Assembly: GCA_958299035.1 (NCBI GenBank)
Contig: CATQJL010000001.1
Location: forward strand, 25,596,852-25,660,851
Length of the DNA: 64,000 bases
Direction: 5' to 3'
Source: Cylicocyclus nassatus
Lineage: Eukaryota > Nematoda > Chromadorea > Rhabditida > Strongylidae
Shown: piece after piece, positions 47,301 through 57,803 of the stretch
Numbering within the stretch: the first letter of the stretch is position 1
Layout of the letters: every line of letters begins with the position of its first letter
Position numbers and translations under genes: made by a program
Notes under the pieces: model-generated
The model's input: only the letters and a program-made list of their open reading frames with translations
Told to the model about the DNA's origin: nothing
Database searches by the model: none

Positions 47301-50300
47301 GCGTTCTTTGAGAGCTGTTGCGCGTGGTAACAATTTTCCCCATACTAGAGGCTCCGGAGGGTGAAGAGGTGGTTCAGAACCGGCAAGAGGAGGCGACGGT
47401 GAAGTTTTGTAAAAGTTATGCTGGTTCGAATATTCGAACATTCGAATAAGTCGGTTGCGAATAGTCGAACATTCGAATAAGTCCTTTTTTTATTGCGTCG
47501 AATATTCGAATATTCGAATACTGGTTTTTTCCAACGGATCGAATATTCGAATATTCGAAAATGCTGTTTTTCTAGATGGGCGAATGAACGAATATTCGAA
47601 TAATTGCCTCTTTTGTATATTCGACTATTCGAGCAGTCGAATAATTGCGTTTTTTTCAAACATTCGACTATTTGAATATTCGAATAGTCGAATTTTTCGA
47701 ATAAATTATTTGAACTCGAATATTCGGTCTCAACTATAATACATACATACATACGTGCTTTGAGACAGTGCGTATGATTTACTGCTGCAAATTGGGCCAG
47801 ACTTTGCAAATCACAAGCATAGACACGCAATTTCAGCGTACCTCATGTGTCTGTTTATTGGGCACGTGCATGTGTGCGAGGAAGTTCACAGTCAAAAAGT
47901 TTCGGTTTTTTATTTTATTTTTGTGATAAGCGAGGCGTGCGATTAGCATACTCAGCGAAGAAGTGTGGGACAATCTTAATTCAAAAATCAGTTTATAACA
48001 TTACGAGCAAATTGTACAAAGCAAATCTTGCACTTTTGTTTGTATAATATAGTGCTGCGAAAGTTTTGTCCAACTTGCAAATTGTCATTCTTTGAAAGTC
48101 ATAACTTTTTTTCAAAGCATAGTTTGATAGTTTTTTACTGAATTAAACCTTTTTTAATCAAAAAGCAGTACGATACTGAGTACAGCAAGCGAGTAAGAAG
48201 CGATATTTGGGATTATTTCAAAGAAAATCTCTTTGAACTTCAAAGAAAATCTCTTTGAACGTCTATTCTGAGTTAGTAGTGCTTTCCATTAACGAGAGGG
48301 AGGTATATTTGATAGCCATTATTGAGTAGCTTTGATTCCAGAGTTTACATCATATTTGGATAGTCCATGTGTTTTCGACGTCATGTAATTTTTGAGAGCA
48401 ATTCTAAAAAACCAGTGAAGGCTAGAAAAAATACAGTTTTGGGCTGTTTCAAAAATAATGTCGCTTTTTCAATTAAACGATATATTTCGGTGGATAAAAG
48501 TTTTCTGGAAGATCTTGGTAGCATTTGATGCAGCATTTTATCCTCTTTCCAACCAGCGCACCACATTTAATGAAGTCTGGGAAAAAACAAAATCTGCGAT
48601 CTATGATTTTAAGATAATCATGTTTGACAATTTTTTCTAAATCTTCGTAACAGCCCACAAAAAGAGTCTAACTAGCAGATGGCTATAGCAAAGCTTATAA
48701 AAAAAATGAAGACCGGCGAATAAACTAGGTGTTTTCGATGCAGCTTTTTCTCCTCTTTCCAACGAATGTTTTTTATTTCTAGTTCGTTAAATCCAAGGAT
48801 AAAATCGTCTAATTTTTTTATCTCGCCGTAACAGAAATAATCGAGAATTGCTGTATCGAATCCGCGAACTTTTTTGCTTTGTCAAAACAGCGTTAAAAAT
48901 AATCCTTTTTTGAAAATTTCAAATTTCTCAAATTTCTTGTTGTTTGTATCTAACTTTGGCCCGCCAAAATCGGTCGTTTTAGCAGAAATTTTTAAAAAAA
49001 TTACGACGAGGTTATGGGAAAAGATGAACAAATTCTTTTGTATCCTGTAAGGTTTTCTCTGCCCATCCGCTACTCAAACTTCTTGGGGGGGGGGGGGGTT
49101 AATATACAGGGTGTCCCAAAAAAATGTATCGAACGTTTGACCGTTAATATCTCTCTTCCCAACAAGTCTTTTACCTTGCTTCAGGTACTGTTTTGTAGAG
49201 CTGGGTTCAACTTAGATTCACAGTATGAAGCGAATCATCGATTGCTCTTCATTACTGTAGGATTACGGTAGAAACTTGAAACATATGGTGTCAATGTGGA
49301 AAAAGCTGCCGTCTCAAAATTTTTCAAAAAATTGTGAAAACTTGTGTAATAGCGTTTTTGTGGGCGCTGAGTTCAATACTCAACTATTCACAAGATTACG
49401 AAGCTTTCTAAACGGTGTAACCGCACTTTTTAGGAACATTGAAAAAATGGCCGTTACCTCTTACCTGGCATAACTCTTCAATGAAGCATCATAATAAGTT
49501 GGAAACTTTACAGTTATAATCACAACTCTAATTATCCTAATGTAAAAGCTTTCAGGCTGTTTTGCTTACTTTCTGAGGCAAAATATGGCCTTTCATTGCT
49601 TAGAACCCTCACTTTGGAGTTTCTACCGTAATCTTACAGTAATGAAGAAAAATGAGTGATTTGTTCTATAAAGCAAATCTAAGTTGAAGCCAGCTCTACA
49701 GATTGGTACCTGAAGCAAGAGAAAAGACTTCTTTAGAAGAGAGATATTAACGATCAAACGTTCGATACATTTTTTTGGGACACCCTGTATATATGTTCAA
49801 AAAAATTGTCACTTGACCATTTCAAAAAGCATGGACATGGTTTTGGCAATTGTCCAAGACATTATTGATTGTGCTGCAATGTCTTATGACCTCTAGATAA
49901 AGGATAAAACGCTGCGTCATATGTTACCAAGAAATATTAGAGATCTTCGTTTTACGAGATGTGACGCTCATTTTAAAAAAGCGCAAAAGAATTCGAACTA
50001 ATTGGCTTTCCAATTTTTGCCGTTTTCTTAAGCTTATACAGGATGTTCAGAAAATGTGCCTATTAGTTGATTACTGATAACTTTTTTTGTCATAAAGTTT
50101 TTGGAGAACCTTTACTTTTACATTTTTAAGGAGTGGCTTTAACTTAGATTTACAGCTTGGGGCGGACTTCTGATCTTTTTTCGTTACTGTTAGAATACGT
50201 TAGGAACTTTCAGAAAACAGCGCCTCTAAAAGTGTTTGATAGAGAAAAGTCTAAAGAAATCGCGTGTAGCAGGGTTTTGCCGCATGCTGATTTCGTTACA

Positions 50301-52211
50301 CAACTTTTTGCAAGATTTTCGATTTTATTCAATAGTGTAATTACATTTTCGAAGAACACTGAGAAAGCAACTGCTATGGCTTACCAATAATGATGAATCA
50401 AAGAAGCCTTGATGCACAAATTTCCTATATAAAATTAGCAGCTTTGAACAGCCTGCTGTGAAGTTTTAAGCTTGTTTTATTCTCTTTTTCAAGCAAATTG
50501 CAAATCTTAGTGGCTTACAACACTCTTTGAAGTTCCCATCGTAATAATTCTGCCATGGTAACGAGTGCGGTAGTTTGCTTTATACTGCAAACCTGAGTCG
50601 AAAAATATGGTATCTAGGATTTACCTTCTCCAAAGACTGCTTCACTCTCTGTCAAGAAAGTCATTAGAATCATGCAGTAGGCATATTTTTGGGACACTCT
50701 GTATGGGGCTGATGCAGAAGTAGCGAGCAATGTGTATGCCGCTGTTGGTTTAGAATCAGTAAAATTTAAAATGTTTCCCCTGTTCTCGAAGGAAGAGAAT
50801 TGCTGTAAAGCAGACAAAAATCTGGGAAATGCGGCTTGTACGAATTCTCGCTCCTGTTCATTAGGTTCATGGTAAAGGTTAGTATGAACACTTGCAAGTG
50901 AATAGATAGCAAGAAATTTAGATTTATCATAATAGAAACTTTCTCATGGCTGCTTTCCCCTTTCCATCGTGGGAGTCAATGCTGCGACCCTAAGGTCTTT
51001 CTCGATATTTCGAATGCAGATTTGATGAGACACAAGAAGTGAAAGCATCAAAGCTCATGTTGCAGGACAGTTTGCAGCGATCGTGAATTTGTGTGTATGT
51101 TTTGAACAAGCAGTTGCGTTTTGGTTGGCGCCTTGGTATCGGTGTAAATGGGGAAACAAATATAGAGCGTGCTTGATCTTGTATTCTTTTGTTATATGTT
51201 TGGTGAGTGAAATAATTGGGAATATATAAACGGAAATTAATTTGTAGATATCCATTTTGGCTGGATCGGTGAGAGGCTTGACTTCTGGTCAAGACTTGAG
51301 TACGCGAGATTGTAGTGCTACTGAAATGACTAGTAAGATCTACATGACTCTACACCAACTTTTGATGTGCTCAAGCTACCTTATCTCGTTCCTATCATTG
51401 CTCGCAATCAACAAACTAGGAAAAGCCAACAAAAACACGCAGGTATATACTGCATTTTACTCAACAAAGATTTATAACAAGGCCAAGTTTTTAAAGAAAA
51501 TTAACAAATGAAAATCAAAGTATGTAAAGGGCATTAGTATTCAGAAGGCGACGCCCTGCACGAGCATCTACAACAAAGCCGCCTGTTTGACACAAATCAC
51601 GTAGCTACAGCTTTTAGTTGTTCATGGAGGGTGGAGCTTGGACTGCATAATGTCCTCTTTTCAATTGAACTTATCGTTAGCTGAAAATGATTGATGGAAT
51701 TGATACCCATATCATTTATTACTGCATAACCTCAATTTCACAGACACCTCGTTCAAAGAAGCTGTATTTGATTCTAATCATCAATGGAATCTCGGTCATA
51801 TTGCTCTCTGTACCGACAGCTATGATTGTGCTAAGCAGATATGAATTGTTGAGTATTCCTTCATTTTTGGGAGGTAAGCCAAGTATAAGCTTTTGCAAGA
51901 CGAAGGCGGTCGATTCGATGTGGCTGTGACGCAACCGTGCCGCCGTCGCGTTATACACCGAACCAACCGCCTTGCAGGAGCTTATACAGCCATATATGGC
52001 CATATTGAATCCAGTTTGTAATGCAGGTGTTCTCTACTGCTTTTCTACAATTCATTCTGGACTACAGTTTTTGGCCTACCTGATTTTACCTCAATTCCGG
52101 AAAAAACTGCGATTTCGCGGAATGACTGAAGTGTCTCGAACAGTTCAACTGCAAGTATCGTCAAGTCGTATGTATAAGCCGACGGCAATCTTGCTAGTAA
52201 CTCATAAGTAA
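38324..52211 (+). CDS. Receptor C: nematode Srsx-like seven-transmembrane receptor, 6 exons
   Basis: Exons 38324-38473, 38524-38656, 51066-51202, 51248-51442, 51744-51873, 52027-52211, giving 309 residues in phase. Introns are 50, 12409, 45, 301 and 153 bp, all GT/AG. It is the mirror twin of receptor B with identical exon lengths. TM1 is around residues 11-30 (YIVFGSLSSILSVLIIAIL) and TM2 at 39-61. After the TM3 motif FEQAVAFWLAPWYR come TM4 at 129-146, TM5 in exon 4, TM6 in exon 5 and TM7 in exon 6 (SGLQFLAYLILPQFRKKLR). The likely role is a chemosensory G-protein-coupled receptor in the plasma membrane; the ligand is unknown. Intron 2 holds the hAT, Penelope-like and foldback insertions, yet both splice sites are intact (GGAG|GTATAT and TTGCAG|GA). 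Correct splicing across 12.4 kb is predicted, not shown. Confidence 0.83.
39385..39424 (-). ncRNA. Hammerhead-like ribozyme motif, left terminal repeat
   Basis: The inverse of the motif at 40,408-40,447, present because the terminal repeats are inverted copies. On the minus strand the order is CAGACT, CTGAAGA, a GGC/GCC hairpin, GAAAC, GTC, AGTCTG. Confidence 0.5.
39620..40180 (+). pseudogene. Penelope-like element coding remnant with GIY-YIG endonuclease
   Basis: The frame is open from 39,620 (after TGA) to the stop at 40,178-40,180, 186 codons. The first part (LPFISEEFSRAVRKVL) matches the linker following the reverse transcriptase in Penelope-like elements. Then comes a Cys cluster (CTTPHCVICPFGKEGDC), then the GIY-YIG core as VVYLITCTTC and TYIGET, then the conserved R (TRIKE), H and the RKTPEAFWI..NPKIN region near the C-terminus. 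The endonuclease part looks uninterrupted. The reverse transcriptase is absent, so I class it as a remnant. In intact elements the enzyme nicks target DNA for reverse transcription. Confidence 0.8.
40408..40447 (+). ncRNA. Hammerhead-like ribozyme motif, right terminal repeat
   Basis: The sequence order fits a minimal hammerhead: stem I strand CAGACT, core CTGAAGA (CUGANGA), stem II GGC-GAGTTT-GCC, then GAA, a two-base-pair stem III (AC/GT), C as the cleavage-site base, and stem I strand AGTCTG. One extra A lies between the core and stem II. Such short-stem III hammerheads are described in Penelope-like elements. Activity is not shown here. Confidence 0.55.
40780..41010. repeat. Left subterminal array of TTCGAATA motifs
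   Basis: Dense repeats of ATTCGAATA, TATTCGACTATTCG and AATCGAATA with three larger units of about 45 bp containing CCGAATATTCGACTATTCG (at ~40,905, 40,950 and 40,990). The right end mirrors this at 47,420-47,730. Subterminal arrays of short motifs are known transposase-binding regions in hAT elements. Confidence 0.8.
41611..43862 (-). pseudogene. hAT transposase with BED zinc finger, broken/intron-containing
   Basis: The N-terminal part (43,862-43,464) has a BED-type finger: WKLFTKTSDEKGNSIATCNIC, then LLIHLNENHK supplying the His residues. Downstream frames give a DNA-binding/catalytic-type stretch (SLAITADCG, then after a shift ELLAITGHINEP, 43,440-43,300), the C..H-type region 42,987-42,715 ending in CPTRWGS, a block at 42,415-42,155 (AALLDSRFAFL), and the C-terminal dimerisation motif at 41,860-41,780 (WWKNHANEFPILSKQ, YLAIPATSVDCERLF). 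Some gaps look like introns (AG/GT near 42,150 and 42,420); one break near 43,330 is a frameshift with a stop. The role of the family is cut-and-paste transposition. This copy is probably inactive. Confidence 0.8.
43870..44910. other. hAT interior without recognisable gene
   Basis: AT-rich DNA upstream of the transposase start. A 63-codon minus frame at 44,608-44,799 has no family resemblance. The transposase promoter may lie here. Confidence 0.35.
44911..45698. mobile_element. Foldback element inside the hAT transposon
   Basis: GTACAGTCGAGTAGATTTCG at 44,911 faces its inverse ending at 45,698. The arms (CGCCTGCAGATGCGGCAGCA, CCGCCGAAGGAGAAGTCCTA, and onward) stay near identical for about 250 bp. 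A 49-bp stretch (TTTCGATAGAAAAGAGTTGA) is directly duplicated near 45,355 and 45,400. No transposase. Confidence 0.8.
46571..46912. repeat. Inverted repeat, purine/pyrimidine-rich
   Basis: The left half (GTGAGTACCATTTTTGGGCT, then T-rich and C-rich text) is the inverse of the right half, ending AAAATGGTACTCACC. Strand asymmetry is strong in each half, which produces long but meaningless open frames in both directions. A related AGGAATAAGGCG pair follows at about 47,095 and 47,155. Confidence 0.7.
47420..47730. repeat. Right subterminal array of TTCGAATA motifs
   Basis: More than a dozen GAATATTCGAATA-like motifs in both orientations, separated by unique spacers, the counterpart of the array at 40,780-41,010. 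It ends just before the terminal repeat. Confidence 0.8.
47785..49090. other. Intronic non-coding DNA conserved between arms
   Basis: Inverse counterpart of about 20,440-22,160 in receptor B intron 2. It ends at a G run (about 49,085-49,097) mirrored by the C run at 20,442-20,450. No exon is supported. Confidence 0.4.
49105..49787. mobile_element. Foldback element, CAGGGTGTCCCAAAA family, right arm only
   Basis: 683 bp with perfect-looking ends CAGGGTGTCCCAAAAAAATG and its inverse, TA on both sides (49,103-04 and 49,788-89). The arms continue with TATCGAACGTTTGACCGTTA and complement. The matching point in the left arm holds the Helentron-like element instead, so two different elements entered the same short stretch in the two arms. 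Confidence 0.85.
50039..50701. mobile_element. Foldback element, CAGGGTGTCCCAAAA family (mirror of 18,453-18,990)
   Basis: Starts CAGGATGTTCAGAAAATGTG, ends TTTTTGGGACACTCTG, flanked by TA. It is shared with the left arm and therefore older than the duplication. Confidence 0.7.
51886..51984. mobile_element. 99-bp MITE in intron 5 of receptor C
   Basis: Ends TAAGCTTTTGCAAG and CTTGCAGGAGCTTA with inner GGCGGT/ACCGCC; TA on both sides. Receptor B intron 5 reads GCCAAGTACAGCC across the site, an exact empty site. It lengthens the intron from 51 to 153 bp without touching the splice sites. Confidence 0.85.
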
Positions 52212-52904
52212 ATTTTCCAGTTTAACAAATTCTAGAATATGCACCACGGACTAAAACCATCAAGGAAACAAGAGAAATTATTGAAAATATATAGGCTTTA
52301 ATTTTGCAAGAAATTATTGGAAATAAGTAGCTCTAAGTTTACAAATAGTCATAAAGCGGAAGTGATGTGCAATACGCATATTGAGTTGCAAAAGCTTGGA
52401 TGATACTCGAGTCACTTGTAATCTAACATGTGTACTGCATGACGCTCTAACTCGCGAATTATGCCATTGAAAGTTGCTCATTCTGAAAGGCTTGCTTCGT
52501 TTTCTCCTCTTTTTGAATATGTGTAATTTTGTAACTTATCGAATCTTTTGCTTTCGGTTGATTTGCATTAAATCGCATTGCATTAACTTTATTTGTAACT
52601 AAAATATCATGGATTTTGGGCAGATGTGCTGATACCTTATTAAGTTGCAAGTGACTCAATTGGGGGAACAGAACCGGAACCGGATACGCTCGCTACCACT
52701 TAGTTAGCAGAGAGAGGTCATGAACTGCTAGCATCATTAACTTGCACCCCGAGGAGAGCTGATTCTGCATACGATAACTCATCATTCTACACTTTATGAG
52801 AACTGGAGTTTCTTGAAAATTCGAACGCAAAGTTCAGTAGTGATTTCGTCTAAGGGAAGATTTGTATCTAAGGGTATTTTGTCATGCTGCTTTTGATTAT
52901 ATCC
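52212..52904. other. 3' flank of receptor C
   Basis: The inverse counterpart of 16,311-16,994 downstream of receptor B. No further exon. No AATAAA close to the stop. Confidence 0.45.
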
Positions 52905-53590
52905 CGTAGTAAACCTCTATTCATCTCAGGTGACCTGAGATTAGTCACTGAGAAGAACTTCCTGGGGTAAACCTAATCCCGCCCACCTTCTCGTGCTTCA
53001 TGACAGTCATTTCAACAGCCAGAAAACTGTCTGATCAAGGGCCACAGTCAGTTCAAAAGAATGCCATTTATTCGAGGTTGAATATCTTTATCTTTATCTT
53101 TGCATTCAAGGTGTACCATTTAAGGTATGAAAACTGTTAGCGTGGGGCCAGTCGTCCTAGACATTCAAAGAACAACAGAAAGCTCGTACTTCGATGAGTA
53201 AAGCAAAAGAAAGCACAGGATAATGTACCCACAACAACGAAAAAAGATGCATTCAATGCAAGTAAATTATACAACTATGAATTGGAATGCCAGGAGAATA
53301 GCAGTGGGGACTGCTATCGCTCAAGGATAATCGGAGCGGTTCAAGCGAGGGTATTGGCTTAGGTAGGTATCCACCAACCTACATCCCCAAGCCTTGAACA
53401 AACCTGACAAATTTCAAGTAGAAATATCCTTAATAAAAACGATTCTCAATCCAAAAAAATCAATATAGAGTAGGACGAAGTGACTCCTCCATGAATAAGC
53501 GGTTAGTAACAAAAGAAACGCAACACAATAGCAAAACACTGCCATAATCTATCACGAGTAAGAGAAACTGCTATATCCGTCCGACACTAA

Positions 53591-54886
53591 GGCCCGTATG
53601 CACGTACATCCCCGCGGGGAGGGGATTTGCGCTTAACCATTGAAATGATCCCCGCCGGGGATCCCCTCCCCTCCCCGCGCGAATCCCCGTATGCACAAAG
53701 ACAATATCGTACAAGGGATCCCCTGTGGGGAGGGGAAGTGAACCCTCTTATGCACAAGAGGGGATCAAGCGGGGAAATCACCTTGCTTTCAAATTTTCTA
53801 TGAAAAACTTTTTCTTATTTCATATTTTGACTGCAACTCATCTTCATCTCCTCACTTCAATTAATTTAGGGTTTCGGAATGTGCGTATGCAGTGACTGCG
53901 CTCGGGGCGCTAAAAATGATTTTTTCTACTCCCATTACGTTCCTGCTTTTTTGGATGCTGCCCACTTTCGTTCATGCTGCTCCATTTCAGCGTCAAAATG
54001 TTGAACTATAGAAGTTGATGTGTCTCTGCAAGGGAATGGGTAGAAGACGTTATGCTGCCGAAAAGGGGGGGGGGGGGTGCCGCGCGGACGCTCAAAGCAG
54101 TATTCTAACACAGAACAGAAGCTGCAAATTGTGCCAGCTCTCCATAAACGCTGTAACTATCAGCTGCATATCGTCGTTTATCCCAGGGGAATGATCCCCA
54201 GCAGCCATCCCTGCTATGCACAAGGGGAACGCTGGGGAGGAGATCACTCCCCAGGGGATTTCTACTCAGAAATAGGCAAATATGCTACTTTCTAGATTTT
54301 TTCGAGGCAGCTTATGTTAAAAAAAAACAACATAATGGCAACATGTCATGAAATATGAAAGTTACAGTGTGTTTATTCAGCCTATATAGTTAAAACTATT
54401 ATGTTATATGAAAAATGCGCAAATTTCCTGAATGATCAAGAACTCCTACAAATAATCGAAATTGGCAGCTATTGTTGCTCGGATTTCTTCTCAAGAGGCG
54501 AATATAGAAAAGAAAGACAAATAGCAGGCCACAGGTCGCTGAGAGAAGAACCCGGCTTTCAAAGGAAATCCTCCATCAAAATGAAAAATGCTTGGTAATG
54601 ACTGAGCAGAACCAGAATATCCGCATCTCTGGCATGATCTACACCTCGAACCCCTACTTCGTTGCAGGGGATGTCGATCCCCTCCCCCGCGTTATTGAGT
54701 TGAATTCGCGCATACGGGGTTCGCTCGATCAATACCTCTGAAATCATTCACACCATCCCCGCTTAGGTGCAGGGGAGGGGATCGCTCCCCTCCCCTCTGT
54801 CATGGCGGGGTTGGGCGGAGGGGATCGTTCCCCTGGGGATCCAGCTCCCCTCCCCTCCCCAGCGGGGACGTACGTGCATACGGGCC
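53591..54886. mobile_element. GC-rich foldback element with TAA duplication, nested in the LINE 3' region
   Basis: Termini GGCCCGTATGCACGTACATC and inverse, then many GGGGAGGGGA/TCCCCTCCCC blocks. TAA flanks at 53,588-53,590 and 54,887-54,889. GGCC-type ends with a TWA duplication fit PIF/Harbinger-type mobilisation, an inference. The centre (about 53,800-54,600) is AT-rich and holds no recognisable transposase. Confidence 0.8.
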
Positions 54887-54998
54887 TAAAAAAGCCAAAG
54901 CATCGAGCGAGTCCACAATAGCAGAAAAACGTAGCCATGACCATTAGAAAACGACAAGAACGAAACTGAAAAACATATTAAATTGATGAAAACTTTAA

Positions 54999-57700
54999 TT
55001 AAAAAGGTGGAAGATGACTGTCAACTCTGGTTAACTTATCTCTAAAGGATCGCACATTGGATGAACCAACTATGTCCTTAGGTAAAAGCTGAAACCAACG
55101 AGCAGATCTATGAAATTTATTGTTGTACATTTTCTCCCTATTGTAATGTAAGTTGAAACCTTCCAACCTTTGACTAGCTGGCATAAATATCCAGTACTTA
55201 CTAGCTTTTAGTCTGATCTCCCCTCTGAGCACTTGGAAACAGAAAACAAGATCAGAAATATCACGGCGATAAGAAAAACTCTGGAGAGTAAGCTTTTTTA
55301 ACCGTATACTATAAGCAGGTGGGACACTATTGCGAGAGGTGTGTTTATACAAAAGAAGTGTAAAGGTTTTTTGTACCTTTTCAAGTTTACAAATGTCCTT
55401 TCGTCTAGTAAGGAACAATATTCCAGGTGTAGACGAACAAGAGTCTTTAAAGAGCGTCAAAAGAACAGGAGATTAGTCTTTAAAAGTCTGAAAAATAAGA
55501 ACAAAGAAGGGTAAGCTCTCTTTACAATAGCGTCCACCTGTTCAGTAAATCTAAGTCTTGAATCAATGATCACTCCTAAATCTCTAGCTGAGCAACACAC
55601 CCTCAAAGCAGTGCCACCAGCTACATAGGTGCCTACAAACAGGTCACCCATATGCAGAACAAAGATTTTACGAAGATTGAGTGATAAATTCCATTGACCA
55701 GCACAAGTGACCAACTGTGTAAGCGACTGTCGCAATGCTGATTGAACCTGCGATTGATCTTAAGGACTATATATACCGTATATTTTGATATCATCAGCAT
55801 ACATCTGCACTTTTATATTAGAGGAGGTTTGAAGTCTTCGAGGTAGATCGAGGGAATATCAGAAAAAGTAGAGGCGACAACACTGCACCTTGCGGAACAC
55901 CACTTGCACAACTATATGTATGCGAAAAACCATTACGAACCTTGACTGTCATAAAGCGATTGTGCAGATATGAGGCAAACCAGTCGAGCAAAGAGCCGTC
56001 TATGCCTTGTGCCTCCAACTTGAGTAGCAGTTTACCGTGGCTAACTCTCTCAAATGCTTTAGACAGATCAATATAAAAGCACATCTACAGACTTTCGGTG
56101 GTTCAAAGCTAGCATCCAATCGTAGGTACTATCAATAAGGTTAGTCGTAGTAGAGGCACCGCTAATGAAGCCATGCTGCTCAGCGGGGATCAAATGCATT
56201 ATGTTAAGCCATGACAACAGCCTATCTCTTACAATTCTTTCCATGACTTTAGATGATGCTGGTAGAAGGCTAATTGGTCGAAAATCACTAATCGACTTAG
56301 CTCCTTGGATCTTTGGGATAGCAGTCACCAGGGCATGTTTCCATAAGTCCGGCACCTCACCTAATAGCATAGAGATGTTGAAAATATGTGCCAGCGGGAT
56401 CGATAGAGAAGCTGCACATTTTTTTATGAACAATGGGAGGAATGCTATCATAAGTTTCTGTGGTAGACGACTTTAGCTTCCTCAGAAACTTGAAAACTTC
56501 AGATGGCTCAAAATATACACAACTACAATGGCTCTTTGGCATTGCAGTATTGTCAGGTGCAGGGAATTCATGATCATTATCATTAGTAAAGACACTTGCA
56601 AAGTAAGTGTCTAGGATTCTGGCTTTATCAGCATCAGTAAAATGAGAAATTCCCAACAGATAAGTGTGGGGCACTGGCTTTCATTTTGGATTTGATACAC
56701 CGATACAGTTTTCGAGCCGATACTTTTGTTGCGAGACGTCGCTCACGATTCGCAAGAAATTTTTCTATATGATCAATATCTTGGCACACTTTCTTGTACA
56801 AAAGGATGGTGCAATGGATCATGCAATCTATTAAAAAGGCGACATTTTTGCATATTCAGTGCAAATATATGTGACAATTCATAACCGTTTCATGTGAATA
56901 TCTCATAGTAACAAACATGCCAAGGGCGGAATAGATTATCTTGCAAAATCTGCGGTAAACTTCCGAAAATGTTTCATATTGATTGAACTGTGCAAGCCAA
57001 TCAATACTTGAAAGAAATCATTCAGTGCCTTGTAATCCACTCTTCAAAAATATGGTAATGGAAGAGATGGCAAACCCACGGCCTCACGCCCCATGATTTC
57101 AAACTGAACTATCCCATGATCCGAAGAGCCAAGTGGTGAGAGAACGTCTACATTAGCAATCTGGGCGGCAGGAGAGAGAACCAAATCAAGACATGGTCAT
57201 TGCACGTAGGATAAGAAACGAATTGCTCAAAGCCATTGATTTGAAAGTAGTTCAAAAAGGACGAAGAAGTACTATTGGCAGCTTTCATTGTTGCCCATTC
57301 TATTTGTAGATTGTTACCGAGAATTATAATTTCATCATGATCGGAAGCGTAACCATAGGAGCTTATCACATCCATCAACTTATCATCATCATCATCATCT
57401 CTACCAGAGGAAGATGGGCGGTATATCGCAATAAATCGTGAACGTAAGGACTGTTGGTTCACAATAGTAACAATCAGCACGTCTGACAGCAAATTCAACT
57501 CAATGTTGGTGCATCTTGATATCATGTTACCTTTCACAAGGGACACCTCCACCTCTGCGATTCTTTCGATCACTTCTATGCAAAACATAAGGCATACCAG
57601 CCACGATTTCAGAGTCAAGTATACCTGCATTGAGCCACGATTCAGTAACCAAAATCAAATCTGGTTTATCTTCATAAATGAAGGCGTGCAAAAGGTCAAT
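54999..57700 (-). pseudogene. LINE ORF2: endonuclease and reverse transcriptase, frameshifted
   Basis: Read 57,630 to 54,999 across about six frames. The endonuclease part has RFIAIYRPSSSG and LGNNLQIEW (an altered form of GDFNxxxxxW). The RT part has LVTAIPKIQGAKSISDFRPISL (56,330-56,265), FYIDLSKAFERVSHGKLL (56,080-56,030), ASGVPQGAVLSPLLF and the catalytic YADD at 55,790-55,801. The C-terminal section from 55,735 includes LGVIIDSRLRF and RRDISDLVFCF. Frame breaks near 56,640, 56,400, 56,080, 55,820 and 55,457 make it non-functional. The altered GDFN motif would also impair the endonuclease. Confidence 0.85.
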
Positions 57701-57803
57701 TTGTTCACAAGACTACGGCAGTTCATAAGTGATAGCTGCAGAGAGTCAGTCGCACCATGCCATTTCAGAAGTTTTCCGAGCTTCTACGAGGAAACTTGGA
57801 TAC

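Larger units (their letters stand above)
40722..47738 (-). mobile_element. hAT transposon, 7.0 kb
   Basis: Terminal inverted repeat TATAGTTGAGAC at 40,722 and GTCTCAACTATA ending at 47,738. An exact 8-bp target duplication ATACATAC lies at 40,714-40,721 and 47,739-47,746, the size produced by hAT transposases. Both ends carry arrays of GAATATTCGA-type motifs. The transposase lies on the minus strand at 41.6-43.9 kb. The region 43.9-47.4 kb holds further palindromic insertions. Confidence 0.9.

Noticed and set aside
53581..54950. GC-rich frames with PPR/GRG-like text
   Set aside because: They are translations of GGGGAGGGGA blocks of a foldback element.
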